Source of the DNA: a bacterium
GTDB lineage: Bacteria; Zhuqueibacterota; QNDG01; DSAB01
Assembly (NCBI GenBank): GCA_011388275.1
Contig: DSAB01000005.1
Span: forward strand, 1 to 57,187
Length of the DNA: 57,187 bases
Reading direction: 5' to 3'
Shown: one piece after another, positions 43,324 through 52,743 of the stretch
Layout: the number at the start of each line of letters is the position of its first letter
Position numbering within the stretch: the stretch's first letter is position 1
Notes under the pieces: generated by a model
Seen by the model: the letters and a program-made list of their open reading frames with translations, nothing else
Told to the model about the DNA's origin: nothing
Databases searched by the model: none
Made by a program: the position numbers and the translations under genes

Positions 43324-44289
43324 TCACGCCGGGACAATTCGAGTACCGGTTCCACCATGAAGGGCTTCCGCCATTTTTCCCATGGAAGTGATGATCACTT
43401 CTTCTCCGCCCCCTTCAAGAAATTCGATCGCGGCCTCGATTTTGGGACCCATGTTTCCCGGCGGAAATTCGCCGGCTTCAAGATACTCGGCGGCCTGCGC
43501 GAGGGTCATCCGGTCAAGATCACGCTGACGGGATGTGCCGAAATTCAAGGCCACTTTTTCCACGGCGGTCAGAATATAGAGTTCCTGTGCGCCGATATTC
43601 AGCCCTAAAACCGCCGAAGCGCGGTCTTTGTCCACCACGCCATCCACGCCTTCATACGCGCCGTCTTCTTCCACATAAACGGGAATGCCCCCGCCTCCGC
43701 AGGCGATCACCACCGTTCCGTCTGAAACCAGCTTCTGAATGATCCGGCGCTCGACGATTTCAACAGGCCGGGGCGACGGAACCACCCGGCGCCATCCCCG
43801 GTCCGCATCTTTTCGGACGGCCCAACCCCGTTCTTTCCGAATGGCTTCCAATTGATCTTCACGGAAAAAAGGCCCGACGAATTTCGTCGGATTCATGATG
43901 GATGGATCGTTTTTATCAACGATCACCTGGGTAAGAAGAGTGGCCACCTGCCGGCTTATCCCCTTGCGGTGCAGCATGTTCTGAAGGGATTGTTCGATCA
44001 TGTATCCCATGCCGCCTTCGGTGTCCGCTACCAGCACGCCCAAAGGAATAGGAGGCACGAGATGACGTGCCTCCTCAACCCGGATCAGCGCGTTTCCGAC
44101 CTGGGGACCGTTCCCATGGGTAATGATGACGGAAACACCCTGAGAAATCAGATCCACCACCCCCACCAGACTCCTTCGGGTGTTGGCAAACTGCTGGTAG
44201 ATGTTCCCCTCTTCAAATTCCCGGGTGATGGCATTGCCCCCCAGAGCCACCACGGCGATTCTCGGAAATTTAGAATTTGTCGAGCACAT
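43324..44289 (-). CDS. arcC: Carbamate kinase
   Basis: A 321-residue amino-acid kinase-fold protein with VVALGGNAI, ITHGNGPQVGN, VIACGGGGIPV, VVDKDRASAVLG and MGPKIEAA. It catalyses carbamoyl phosphate + ADP to carbamate + ATP, or the reverse. No arginine deiminase or ornithine carbamoyltransferase gene is near, so a classical arginine pathway is not indicated. It overlaps the preceding P-loop protein gene by 20 nt, a pairing that suggests joint function. Confidence 0.93.
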   Translation of the reverse strand: MCSTNSKFPRIAVVALGGNAITREFEEGNIYQQFANTRRSLVGVVDLISQGVSVIITHGNGPQVGNALIRVEEARHLVPPIPLGVLVADTEGGMGYMIEQSLQNMLHRKGISRQVATLLTQVIVDKNDPSIMNPTKFVGPFFREDQLEAIRKERGWAVRKDADRGWRRVVPSPRPVEIVERRIIQKLVSDGTVVIACGGGGIPVYVEEDGAYEGVDGVVDKDRASAVLGLNIGAQELYILTAVEKVALNFGTSRQRDLDRMTLAQAAEYLEAGEFPPGNMGPKIEAAIEFLEGGGEEVIITSMGKMAEALHGGTGTRIVPA

Positions 44290-45580
44290 CGTCCAGCGTG
44301 GGTTCTCCTATTTCCTGCAGGCGGTACTGCACGCGCACCGCAGGTTTGTTTATTTTGATCACCTTCTTCAGATCGATGGGCGTGCCGATTATCACCGCGT
44401 CACAATCCACGGAATTGATGGTTTTTTCCAGATCCCGGACCTGTTGTGTGCCGTAACCCATGGCAGGCAGAAGGGTTCCGATTTTCGGATACTTTTTAAA
44501 CGTTTCCTCGATTGTTCCCGTGACCCAGGGCCGGGGATCGACGATCTCCGAAGCCCCGAATTTCTGTGCGGCCACGATACCGGCTCCGTAGGCCATCTCG
44601 CCGTGTGTGAGCGTGGGCCCGTCTTCCACGACCAGAACTCGTTTGTTTCGAATAACCGACGGATCATCCACCACCAGAGGTGAAGCGGCTTCGATGATCA
44701 CGGCAGCGGGATTGACGTCTCGTACATTTCGGCGAACCGTTTCAATGCATTCATGATCGGCTGTATCCACCTTGTTGATGACCACGACATTCGCGGTTCG
44801 CAGGTTGGTTTCGCCGGGATAGTAGGTCAGTTCATGGCCGGGACGATGAGGATCGACCACAGTGATGAGCAGATCCGGCTTGTAGAAAGAGGTATCATTG
44901 TTTCCGCCGTCCCACAATACCACATCAGCTTCCTTTTCAGCCTGGCGGAGAATGGCTTCGTAATCCACACCGGCATAGACGATATTTCCCATATCCAGAT
45001 GCGGCTCGTATTCTTCCATCTCCTCAATCGTGCAGTGATGCGCCGCCAGATCCACGTACTTTTCGAATCGCTGAACCGCCTGTTTCGCCAGATCGCCATA
45101 AGGCATGGGATGCCGGACGGCGACAATTTTCTTGCGCTTTTTTTTCAGAATTTCGCTGACACGACGTGTGGTCTGGCTCTTTCCGCAGCCGGTCCGAACC
45201 GCACAAACCGCGATAACGGGCGCTTTCGACCTGATCATGGTCTGCTCCGTGCCCATGAGAATGAAATCGGCCCCCGCGCCGTTGACCATGGCGGCCTTGT
45301 GTCCAATATATTCATGAGATACATCGCTGTAAGCGAATACAACCTGATCGATTTTCTTTTCTTCGATCAGCTGAGCCAGTTCCGACTCGGCAAGGATGGG
45401 AATTCCGTCCGGATAGAGTTTGCCGGCCAGAACCGCCGGATATTTGCGTCCTTCGATATCGGGAATCTGGGTCGCGGTGAAAGCAACGACTTCGAACGCT
45501 TCATTGTCCCGGAAATAAACATTGAAATTATGAAAATCACGACCCGCGGCACCCATGATAACAATTCGTTTCTTGTTCAT
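44270..45580 (-). CDS. Cyclic-2,3-diphosphoglycerate-synthetase-like P-loop protein
   Basis: A 436-residue protein with an N-terminal Rossmann-like domain (RIVIMGAAGRDFHNFN), a P-loop (VRTGCGKSQTTRR near residue 140), DGGNNDTSF and the guanine-type motif VINKVDTAD near residue 260. It belongs to the family annotated as cyclic 2,3-diphosphoglycerate synthetase or predicted GTPase, often found beside carbamate kinase. A role in making the archaeal solute is doubtful in a bacterium, so I leave function open. The ATG at 45580 has GGAGGA upstream. The 141-bp gap before it may hold a promoter. Confidence 0.82.
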   Translation of the reverse strand: MNKKRIVIMGAAGRDFHNFNVYFRDNEAFEVVAFTATQIPDIEGRKYPAVLAGKLYPDGIPILAESELAQLIEEKKIDQVVFAYSDVSHEYIGHKAAMVNGAGADFILMGTEQTMIRSKAPVIAVCAVRTGCGKSQTTRRVSEILKKKRKKIVAVRHPMPYGDLAKQAVQRFEKYVDLAAHHCTIEEMEEYEPHLDMGNIVYAGVDYEAILRQAEKEADVVLWDGGNNDTSFYKPDLLITVVDPHRPGHELTYYPGETNLRTANVVVINKVDTADHECIETVRRNVRDVNPAAVIIEAASPLVVDDPSVIRNKRVLVVEDGPTLTHGEMAYGAGIVAAQKFGASEIVDPRPWVTGTIEETFKKYPKIGTLLPAMGYGTQQVRDLEKTINSVDCDAVIIGTPIDLKKVIKINKPAVRVQYRLQEIGEPTLDDVLDKF

Positions 45581-45721
45581 TATATCCTCCAAAACAATAT
45601 CGAGCAAATAGATATGTCAACCTCTTCAACATGTTCCGGTTTGAATGAATGCCATTCACTCGAAACCTTGCAGATACCGCGTATAGAGCTGATATCGGAT
45701 CAAACAGAGCATCAAAGCACC

Positions 45722-47248
45722 TCATTCATCTCCGAAATGAATGCCCTGCGCCAACGGAAGCGCGTCCGACCAGTTGATAGTATTGGTCTGCTGCCTCATA
45801 TACTGTTTCCATGAATCGGATCCCGACTCCCTGCCATGCCCGGTTTCCTTCTCGCCCCCAAAGGCCCCGCCGATTTCCGCACCCGACGTGCTGATATTGA
45901 CGTTGGCGATACCGCAGTCGCTTCCCGCGTGAGACAGAAAATATTCGGCTTCCTTCAGGTTCAACGTGAATATGGAAGAGGACAGCCCCTGCGGCACGTC
46001 GTTGTGCAGCCTGATCGCGTCTTCGATGGTCTTGTATTTGATGGCGTATAGAATGGGAGCGAAGGTCTCCTCCTGCACAATGGGCCAATGGTTTTCCGCT
46101 TCCACGATACAGGGCGACACATAGAGATCCGATGGCATGTTCTTCAGTTCCTCGCCCCCGGCAACGATGCGGCCGTTGAGCTTCCTGACTTCATCGAGCG
46201 CCCGCATCATGTCTTCCACGGCGGCGCGGCTGACCAGGGGGCCCATCAACGTACCCTCTTCCATGGGGTTCCCGATGCGCACCGATTGATAGGCTTTAAC
46301 CAGGCGCTCGAGCACGGTGTCGTAAACGGATTCCTGAACGATAATACGGCGGGTGGAAGTGCATCGCTGCCCCGCGGTGCCCACGGCTCCGAAGAGAATG
46401 GTTCGCACGGCCATGGAGAGATCACCGTGATTGGAAACGACAATCCCGTTGTTACCCCCAAGCTCGAGAATCGCGCGGCCCAAACGCTCTCCCACTGCCT
46501 GCCCCACTTTCTTGCCCATTGCCGTGGAGCCCGTGAAACTGATCAGTGGAATCCGTCTGTCCGCGACCAGCATGTTGCCGACCACCGATCCCTTTCCTAC
46601 AGCCAGCCCCAGCACTCCGTCGGGAACCTGATTGGCCTTCAGGACGCGGTCGGCAATTTTCATACAGGCGATGGCGGTCAGCGGTGTGTGGGAAGAGGGT
46701 TTCCAGACCACGCTGTCTCCACAGACCAGCGCGAGCATGGTGTTCCAGGCCCAGACGGCCACGGGAAAATTGAAGGCCGTAACCACACCCACAACACCCA
46801 GAGGATGATACTGATCATACATTCGATGCGAGGGGCGCTCGCTGTGCATGGTCTTGCCGCAAAGCTGCCGGGAGAGTCCGACGGCAAAGTCGGCAATATC
46901 GATCATCTCCTGCACCTCGCCTTCACCCTCAGGCCGGATCTTTCCCATCTCGAGAGTGACCAGCGCGCCGAGTTCTTTTTTGTATTTTCGAAGTTCCAGC
47001 CCGATCTGGCGAACCACCTCACCTCTGCGGGGGGCGGGAACCAGCCGCCATTGCAGAAAAGCGTTGTGCGCCCTGGCAACGACTCTTTCATAGGATTCTG
47101 CGGAGAGCTGCTTTACCTCCGCCAGAACCCGATTGTCGATAGGGGAGACTGATTTGAGGATGCCTCCCTTGTCGTCATCGATCCATTGTCCGTTGAATCC
47201 TCCGGCATTGACTGATTCGATGCCCAGTTTCTTTAAAACATCTTCCAT
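45722..47248 (-). CDS. Aldehyde dehydrogenase, ALDH7 (antiquitin/AmaB)-like
   Basis: A 508-residue aldehyde dehydrogenase with TAFNFPVAVWAWN, the catalytic Glu in LELGGNN, the nucleophile Cys in AGQRCTSTRR and GAEIGGAFGGEKETGHGRESGSDSW. The last motif and NN after the Glu motif are typical of ALDH7, whose members oxidise alpha-aminoadipate semialdehyde and related aldehydes with NAD. Physiological substrate here is not evident from neighbours. It lies 59 nt after lon. Confidence 0.93.
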   Translation of the reverse strand: MEDVLKKLGIESVNAGGFNGQWIDDDKGGILKSVSPIDNRVLAEVKQLSAESYERVVARAHNAFLQWRLVPAPRRGEVVRQIGLELRKYKKELGALVTLEMGKIRPEGEGEVQEMIDIADFAVGLSRQLCGKTMHSERPSHRMYDQYHPLGVVGVVTAFNFPVAVWAWNTMLALVCGDSVVWKPSSHTPLTAIACMKIADRVLKANQVPDGVLGLAVGKGSVVGNMLVADRRIPLISFTGSTAMGKKVGQAVGERLGRAILELGGNNGIVVSNHGDLSMAVRTILFGAVGTAGQRCTSTRRIIVQESVYDTVLERLVKAYQSVRIGNPMEEGTLMGPLVSRAAVEDMMRALDEVRKLNGRIVAGGEELKNMPSDLYVSPCIVEAENHWPIVQEETFAPILYAIKYKTIEDAIRLHNDVPQGLSSSIFTLNLKEAEYFLSHAGSDCGIANVNISTSGAEIGGAFGGEKETGHGRESGSDSWKQYMRQQTNTINWSDALPLAQGIHFGDE

Positions 47249-47307
47249 TCGATGGCTCCTGTCAATTGATGGTTGAAGAACACACGCGTATCTTCAGAAT
47301 TTCAAAA

Positions 47308-49716
47308 TCATTTCTTCGCTGAAACGGCCTTTCGCCCGGACCTGCAGGACATGTTAACCGGTTTTAAAGTAAGCTCAAAAACCTCATTAAGCTGTTCCAC
47401 GAAATGAAACTGCATGGACCGGCGAATATTCTCGGGAATTTCCGTGAGATCCTTCTCGTTGAATTTAGGCAGGATAATTTGCCGTATACCCGCCCGTTTG
47501 GCGGCCAGCACTTTCTCCTTGATTCCTCCAACAGAAAGCACTTTGCCCCGCAGGGTCACCTCTCCGGTCATGGCCACATTGTGCCTCACCGGTCTCTGTG
47601 TAAGCAGCGAAACCAGAGCCGTGGCCAGGGTCACCCCTGCGGACGGACCGTCCTTGGGAGTCGCTCCTTCGGGAATATGCACATGAACGTCCTGCTTTCT
47701 GAAAAAGTCTTCCTCGATCTTTAGTTCACCGGCATGAGACCGTATATAGGAGAGTGCCGCCTGGGCCGACTCTTTCATCACCTCACCCAGCTGGCCGGTC
47801 AACACAAGGCCTTTGTTCCCCGGCATGATGGTGGCTTCCACGAAGAGAATCACGCCCCCTACCGGAGTCCAGGCCAGCCCGGTTGCCACACCCACATGAT
47901 CCTTGCGCTGCGCGATCTCGGAGAAGAATTTTCTTGGCCCCAGAAATTCCGGCACATTGACGATATCCACACTGATTTTCTTGATTTTTCCTTCGGCGAT
48001 TCGGCGGGCGACTTTCCTGCAACAGGTGCCGATCTCCCTTTCGAGATTGCGGACTCCGGCTTCACGGGTGTATTCTGAAATGATTTTGCGTATGGCGGCC
48101 CGGTTGAACTGAATCTGCCCCCGCTTTAAACCGTTTTCATCTTTTTGACGGGGAATCAGATACCGGCGCGCGATCTCTACTTTCTCTTCGTCGATGTAAC
48201 CCGGAAGCCGCAGAACCTCCATTCGGTCCAGAAGGGGCCGGGGAATGGTATCCAGGACATTGGCCGTGGTGATGAACATGACACGGGACAGATCAAAGGA
48301 CACTTCCAGATAATGATCGGAAAACGAATCGTTCTGCTCCGGATCGAGCACTTCGAGAAGGGCGGATGCCGGGTCTCCCCGAAAATCCGAACCCACCTTG
48401 TCGATCTCATCCAGCATGAACACGGGATTGTTGGACCCCGCCTTCTTGATGGACTGAATAATACGACCGGGCAGCGATCCGATATAGGTGCGCCGGTGTC
48501 CGCGGATCTCCGCTTCATCACGCATGCCGCCCAGAGAATAGCGGATAAAATTCCGATTCATGGCCCGCGCGATGGAACGGCCCAGAGAGGTTTTTCCGAC
48601 ACCCGGAGGGCCGACAAAACAGAGAATGGGGCCCTTGGAACTCTGTTTCAGTTTTCGGACCGCCAGAAATTCCAGAATCCGGTCCTTCACGTCCTGAAGG
48701 TCATAATGGTCTTCATCCAGAATTTGCCTGGCCATCTCCAGGTCGATATTGTCCTTTGTGCTGATCTGCCAGGGTAAACCGGTCAGCCAGTCCAGATAGG
48801 TTCGTGACACGGTGTATTCGGCGGCCTGGGGCGGCATGCGCATCAGCCGATCCAGCTCCTTCTCCGCAGCCTCACGGGCCTCCTGGGGCAAAGCGGCCTC
48901 GTCGATCTTTTTCTTCAGTTCCTCGATTTCGGCTGTGCGGTCATCCTTATCTCCCAGCTCCTTCTGAATGGCCTTCATCTGTTCACGCAGAAAAAACTCT
49001 TTCTGCCCCTCTTCGATCTTGTTGCGAACCTCCGACTGAATCTTGCTGCCCAATTTGAGAAGCTCCAGCTCCTTGTTCAGCAGAGTCAAAAGGCGGATGA
49101 GACGGTCTTCCACGTTCAGGGTGCCCAATATGGCCTGGCGGTCTTCGATATCCATCTTCATGTTGGATGCCACCAGGTCGGCCAGCCGGCCCGGATTCCC
49201 CACGCTGGAAACGACTCCGGCCAGTTCATCGGGCAGAAAAGGAGAGATGCTGATGATCTGCTGAAAGATTTCGATGACTTCACGTACCAGCGCCTCGATC
49301 TTGACGCCGCGGGCCGTTTCTTCGCGGATCAACTGAACCCGCCCCTTGAGATAGGGTTCGGTCTGCGTGATCTCCTTGAGCCGAATACGGGTCAGCCCCT
49401 GTATCATCAACCCCATGTTTCCGTCGGGTATTCGAAACATCTTCAATATCAGAGCGGCGGTGCCGATTTTATATAGATTGCCCACCTCCGGCTCGCCCGA
49501 GGAAGAACGCATGGCAAACAGCCCCACGATCTTTCTGTCTGTGAGGGCCTCATTCACCAGAGCCATGCGGCGTTCATCGGTAATGATCAAGGGAGCCACA
49601 ACATAGGGAAAGATCAGCACATTGGCCACGGGAAGGATGGGCAGCTCATCGGGTATTTCCGGCATCTCTGCGAATTCTCCGGGTTGATGCAGGACTTGAC
49701 CTTTATATTCAGTCAT
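47308..49716 (-). CDS. lon: ATP-dependent protease Lon
   Basis: An 802-residue LonA: an N-terminal substrate-binding domain ([19 protein letters not shown]), a coiled coil near residue 240, the AAA module with Walker [12 protein letters not shown] and Walker [11 protein letters not shown], and the C-terminal protease with the catalytic Ser in KDGPSAG and the Lys in [14 protein letters not shown]. It is typical in every domain. It lies 6 nt after the small heat-shock gene, a protein quality-control pair under the promoter at 50236-50264. Confidence 0.97.
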   Translation of the reverse strand: MTEYKGQVLHQPGEFAEMPEIPDELPILPVANVLIFPYVVAPLIITDERRMALVNEALTDRKIVGLFAMRSSSGEPEVGNLYKIGTAALILKMFRIPDGNMGLMIQGLTRIRLKEITQTEPYLKGRVQLIREETARGVKIEALVREVIEIFQQIISISPFLPDELAGVVSSVGNPGRLADLVASNMKMDIEDRQAILGTLNVEDRLIRLLTLLNKELELLKLGSKIQSEVRNKIEEGQKEFFLREQMKAIQKELGDKDDRTAEIEELKKKIDEAALPQEAREAAEKELDRLMRMPPQAAEYTVSRTYLDWLTGLPWQISTKDNIDLEMARQILDEDHYDLQDVKDRILEFLAVRKLKQSSKGPILCFVGPPGVGKTSLGRSIARAMNRNFIRYSLGGMRDEAEIRGHRRTYIGSLPGRIIQSIKKAGSNNPVFMLDEIDKVGSDFRGDPASALLEVLDPEQNDSFSDHYLEVSFDLSRVMFITTANVLDTIPRPLLDRMEVLRLPGYIDEEKVEIARRYLIPRQKDENGLKRGQIQFNRAAIRKIISEYTREAGVRNLEREIGTCCRKVARRIAEGKIKKISVDIVNVPEFLGPRKFFSEIAQRKDHVGVATGLAWTPVGGVILFVEATIMPGNKGLVLTGQLGEVMKESAQAALSYIRSHAGELKIEEDFFRKQDVHVHIPEGATPKDGPSAGVTLATALVSLLTQRPVRHNVAMTGEVTLRGKVLSVGGIKEKVLAAKRAGIRQIILPKFNEKDLTEIPENIRRSMQFHFVEQLNEVFELTLKPVNMSCRSGRKAVSAKK

Positions 49717-49722
49717 AACGGA

Positions 49723-50172
49723 TTATTCCACCTCGATTTGAATAGGCATGGATTCCCGGGCTGTGACTTTCGGCAATCGAACCTCCAGAAAACCGTCCTT
49801 GTAATTGGCCGTCAGACTTTCCATATCTACTTCTTCCATCACCGCGATCTTTCTTTCGAACGGACCGTAATTGATCTCCATCTTGTGATAACGGCGATGT
49901 TCCGAAGGGGGCACGGCCTTTCGCACCCCGCGAATGATGAGAACGCCTTCCTGAAAGGTAATGGAAACTTCTTCGGCCTTCATCTGTGCCAGTTCCAGAA
50001 TCACCACATAATCCGTATTGGTTTCGAATACATCGGTCGGAGGTTTCCAGCACAGCTCCTGACGATACATGGAAGGATAGGACGATCCGAAAAAATTGGA
50101 AAAGAAAAACTCGACCTCTTCTTCCAAAGGGCCCAGCATGGCCCGGACTTTTAACTCTTTAGGTTCAGCCAC
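49723..50172 (-). CDS. Small heat-shock protein (Hsp20 / alpha-crystallin family)
   Basis: A 149-residue protein whose central part is an alpha-crystallin domain: TDYVVILELAQMKAEEVSI, VLIIRGVRKAV, FERKIAVMEEVDMESLTANYKDGFLEVRLPK. It holds unfolding proteins in a refoldable state. The start is GTG at 50172 with GGGAGG 6 nt upstream. It is transcribed with lon. Confidence 0.93.
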   Translation of the reverse strand: MAEPKELKVRAMLGPLEEEVEFFFSNFFGSSYPSMYRQELCWKPPTDVFETNTDYVVILELAQMKAEEVSITFQEGVLIIRGVRKAVPPSEHRRYHKMEINYGPFERKIAVMEEVDMESLTANYKDGFLEVRLPKVTARESMPIQIEVE

Positions 50173-50222
50173 AAACGGCCTCCCTGACTGTTGTCACCCA
50201 ATTTATACGCGAATCCCCTTCA

Positions 50223-50264
50223 AATATAGATCTATATTATAGTAAGGATTCGACTGAAAATCAA
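50223..50264 (-). promoter_or_regulatory. Promoter of hsp20-lon with overlapping 16-bp palindrome
   Basis: On the minus strand TTGATT (50264-50259), a 17-bp spacer and a perfect TATAAT (50241-50236) form a strong sigma70-type promoter. The predicted start near 50229 falls in the middle of the perfect 16-bp palindrome AATATAGATCTATATT (50223-50238), which also touches the -10 box. A repressor bound there would block initiation. No CIRCE or sigma32-type elements are seen. Confidence 0.7.
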
Positions 50265-50448
50265 GTGAAAAAGGAGCTTCGGCAGGAAGAGACAGACTGC
50301 GGAAGACCGGGCCTTCAGAAAAAGTCATGAAGAGTCCCCTTCGATGATTCCGGCCGGATGAAAATTAGGGGTTGCATCCAGTTAAAACACATAATAACTT
50401 GTAAGCGGCCGTTCTTCCGGCAAACCTTGCCAGAAGGGACAAATTATT

Positions 50449-50652
50449 ATGAAAGCGAAAAAACATCCCGTTAAAACCCGTTTTCTTTTTAACACATTCA
50501 CAAGCGCTGTCGGCGGAATCCTGCTCACCGCCGCGGGTATTCGTTTTTACTTCAGGGGGGAATGGGTTCCTGCACTGCTGGCTTTTACGGCCGGTCTGCT
50601 CATGCTTCTTTCGGCCTGGGGTTATCGCCAGACCGGGAAGAAGACAAACTAA
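50449..50652 (+). CDS. Small membrane protein of unknown function
   Basis: A 67-residue protein with a basic N-terminus and two hydrophobic stretches (about residues 13-31 and 38-57), so probably two transmembrane helices with both ends inside. GAAGGGA lies upstream of the ATG. It has no recognised family and stands alone, between the divergent hsp20-lon promoter and a repeat-bearing intergenic stretch. Confidence 0.6.
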   Translation: MKAKKHPVKTRFLFNTFTSAVGGILLTAAGIRFYFRGEWVPALLAFTAGLLMLLSAWGYRQTGKKTN

Positions 50653-51048
50653 CCTGCAATATTCATGAATTTGACAGGGAGGCCGGATTATCCTGGATTC
50701 AAGACCGCTCTGCTACGCAGAGCGGTCCCGCTGGAATTTATTCATGCGTAAGCAGGACGGAAATGACGAATGGGGGGGCAAATTCGAAATTTATCGGCGG
50801 ATTGTTTTTCCTCTTGACTCTGTTCTCGTGTATCAGTATCTTGCATTTCGACTGCCTCTTTTACACCTATCCGGTCATTAATTCTATTACAGGGTATTTT
50901 TTCTGTTTTTCTTTATTGATCCAACGAACACACGCGGACCGAAATGAATTTCAGATCGCCTGTTTGCTGTATGAATACACGTCAATGCGTTTTCAATCTG
51001 TTTTAGTGCCAAAGCTGACCGGGTCAAAAACCAAAAGGAGGTTCAATC
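50653..51048. other. Non-coding stretch with a dispersed repeat
   Basis: This 396-bp gap holds the repeat element at about 50690-50780 and then a T-rich tract (50800-50930). A reading frame crosses it, but its translation has no consistent protein character and it overlaps both neighbours out of frame. No promoter stood out for the outer-membrane gene that follows, apart from its AAGGAGG ribosome site. Confidence 0.6.
50690..50780 (-). repeat. Dispersed intergenic repeat, copy 1
   Basis: Read on the minus strand this begins CGTCATTTCCGTCC, contains TACGCATGAATAAATTCCAGCGG and ends with a hairpin and GAATCCAGGA. It matches copy 2 at 52557-52605 in the GTCAT-TCCGTCC-GC-TACGC-TGAATAAA-TCCAGCGG core. 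It contains a perfect 11-bp stem with a 3-nt loop (50703-50713 with 50717-50727). The GTCAT...ATCCAG ends are typical of REP/MITE-like intergenic elements. Confidence 0.75.
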
Positions 51049-51666
51049 ATGAAAAAATGCCTTGTTGTTCTTCTCGCTTTGTTGATGTTCACCAGCCTGG
51101 CCGCCGGCGAGGAAAAGATGACGACGGCCGACAATTTACGGATCGGCCTGGGAGCGGCCATCGGCAAGGAAATTCTGCCCTACTCGATGGGTTCGGGCTT
51201 TGTTTTCAAAATGGTCGATTTTCCGAGTTTCTACATTCCCATCATCATTGCCTCCAATTTCCGCGTGGAGCCGTTTTTCGGTTTTTACAACCTGAAATTT
51301 GAAGAAGGCGATGACTGGGAATCGCTCAACTACATGGAATACGGAGCGGGCCTCTTTTTCATGAAATGGTTCGGTCCGGTCGACCTCTACGGGGGCGTCC
51401 GATTCGGTTTCTTTTTCAGCAAAATGGCCGGAGAATACAACGATTCCGAATCCTCATGGTCCAGAAACGATCTTTTCGTCGGCCCGGCTCTGGGCGGCGA
51501 ATATTTCTTCACCCGCCACCTGTCCCTGGGCGGCGAAGTGCAATTCATCTACACCAAATGGGGAGACGAGAAATATGAACCGTCATCACCGAACGGGAGC
51601 GATGATTTGACGGTGACGGAAATGAAAACCAAGACCCTGTTCTTTATTCGCTGGTATATGAAATAG
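51049..51666 (+). CDS. Outer-membrane beta-barrel-like protein
   Basis: A 205-residue protein with a clear signal peptide (KKCLVVLLALLMFTSLAAG, cleavage after about residue 20). The mature part is rich in alternating aromatic and polar residues (FFGFYNLKFEEG, YGGVRFGFFFSK, LGGEVQFIYTKW) and ends in FFIRWYMK, all typical of small outer-membrane barrels. AAGGAGG lies before the ATG. Specific function is unknown. A strong bidirectional terminator follows. Confidence 0.75.
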   Translation: MKKCLVVLLALLMFTSLAAGEEKMTTADNLRIGLGAAIGKEILPYSMGSGFVFKMVDFPSFYIPIIIASNFRVEPFFGFYNLKFEEGDDWESLNYMEYGAGLFFMKWFGPVDLYGGVRFGFFFSKMAGEYNDSESSWSRNDLFVGPALGGEYFFTRHLSLGGEVQFIYTKWGDEKYEPSSPNGSDDLTVTEMKTKTLFFIRWYMK

Positions 51667-51773
51667 CCGGATCTTCAAATTCACGGGAATTCCGAACTCG
51701 GCCGAAACCCGACCCGGCAGGGGCCGATCTCCGATGCAATGTTTCAGGTTTCGATTCAACACCTGTCTTCTGT

Positions 51774-51816
51774 AAAATAAAAACCCGGATGTACGGTTCA
51801 TCCGGGTTTTTATTTT
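51774..51816. terminator. Bidirectional intrinsic terminator between the barrel gene and greA
   Basis: A perfect stem of 15-18 bp (51774-51791 with 51799-51816) has a 7-nt loop, a GC core CCCGGATG and A/T tracts on both sides. It therefore works on either strand and ends both the plus-strand barrel gene and the minus-strand greA. Confidence 0.92.
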
Positions 51817-51856
51817 CGGTAAGGGCGACAAACAAACCGATCCCCTGAAATTTCTT

Positions 51857-52330
51857 CTATGATCGCCTGATCTCTGTCAGCTGGTATTTGAGCAGGCCGG
51901 CGGGCACCTCGATTTCAACCACCTCATTGACCGCTTTTCCCAGCAGCGCCCTGCCCACAGGCGAACTGACTGACAGTTTGTTTTCCAGAATATCGGCCTC
52001 GGCTTCAGAGACGAGCATATACTCCATCATCTCTTCGGAATTCAGGTCTTTCAGTTTGACTGTGGCACCGACGTAGGCCTTGTCATCGGGGATATCCATG
52101 TTGTCGATGATCTGGGCCGAGGCGAGACGGGCGGACAGATTGCCGATTTTCTGTTCCAGCATAGACTGCTCCTCTTTGGCGGCGTGGTATTCGGCGTTTT
52201 CCCGAATATCGCCGAAAGATCGGGCATGTTCGATCTTGGCCGCGATCTCCTTCCGTTTCACCTTGACCAGTTCATTGAGTTCACGTTCGAGTTTCAGATA
52301 ACCATCCCGTGTCATATAGGAGATGTCCAT
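51857..52330 (-). CDS. greA: Transcription elongation factor GreA
   Basis: A 157-residue GreA: an N-terminal coiled coil (MTRDGYLKLERELNEL..KRKEIAAKIEHARSFGDIRENAEYHAAKEEQ) with the acidic tip residues, and a C-terminal FKBP-like domain (SVSSPVGRALLGK). It restarts backtracked RNA polymerase. The ATG at 52330 has AAGGGAG upstream. A pair of hairpins in its leader suggests regulation by early termination. Confidence 0.95.
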   Translation of the reverse strand: MDISYMTRDGYLKLERELNELVKVKRKEIAAKIEHARSFGDIRENAEYHAAKEEQSMLEQKIGNLSARLASAQIIDNMDIPDDKAYVGATVKLKDLNSEEMMEYMLVSEAEADILENKLSVSSPVGRALLGKAVNEVVEIEVPAGLLKYQLTEIRRS

Positions 52331-52360
52331 ACCGGACTCCCTTGATAATTGGATCATTGT

Positions 52361-52415
52361 AAAAAGACCTGTTCAGCAAACAGGGCCGCCCCTTCATCAC
52401 CGTGAAGGGGCGGCC
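52361..52415 (-). promoter_or_regulatory. Tandem leader hairpins with U-tract upstream of greA
   Basis: In minus-strand order there is a perfect 13-bp GC-rich stem (52403-52415 with 52384-52396, 6-nt loop). Immediately after it comes a 6-bp hairpin (CCTGTT-TGCTG-AACAGG, 52368-52384) followed by TCTTTTT. The second is an intrinsic-terminator shape ending about 31 nt before the greA ATG, with no upstream gene on this strand that needs ending. It resembles the attenuated greA leader of Escherichia coli in arrangement, not in sequence. Confidence 0.6.
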
Positions 52416-52556
52416 TCTGAAGGCAATAAACGACTTTTTTTTCAAAGAAGCAAGTCTGAAATCGGGTTTTTTAAATTCATGCCGGAAAATGAGGATACGT
52501 TTTTATTCAACAGGAGAGGGGGCTTATTTTTTTTACGGCCCTTCGGGCCGCGACTT

Positions 52557-52657
52557 TGTCATCTCCGTCCCGCGTACGCTTGAATAAACTCCAGCGGAGA
52601 TCCGGTAATTGCACATCTTACGGCATGTCATCCCCGCGAAAGCGGGGATCCAGTTTT
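52557..52657 (+). repeat. Dispersed intergenic repeat, copy 2, with REP-like hairpin
   Basis: This begins TTGTCATCTCCGTCCCGCG, continues TACGCTTGAATAAACTCCAGCGG (matching copy 1 in the opposite orientation), and is followed by GTCATCCCCGC-GAAA-GCGGGGATCCAG. That last part has an 8-bp stem (52630-52637 with 52642-52649) closed by a GAAA tetraloop, a form of REP sequence seen in many bacteria. The two halves share the GTCAT start. Confidence 0.75.
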
Positions 52658-52743
52658 GTATATTTTCAACTCTTTTCCCAAGCTCGCTGCCATCAAAGAG
52701 GTATCTTCGGGACATTTCCCGAGTACACCCCAAATTCTTCCCG

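Noticed and set aside
50562-51302. Plus-strand open frame of 246 codons between the small membrane protein and the barrel gene
   Set aside because: It overlaps both genes out of frame and runs through a dispersed repeat; composition is not protein-like.
52533-52733. Minus-strand open frame of 66 codons
   Set aside because: It is a translation of the repeat element with its REP-like hairpin; similar frames appear wherever such repeats occur.
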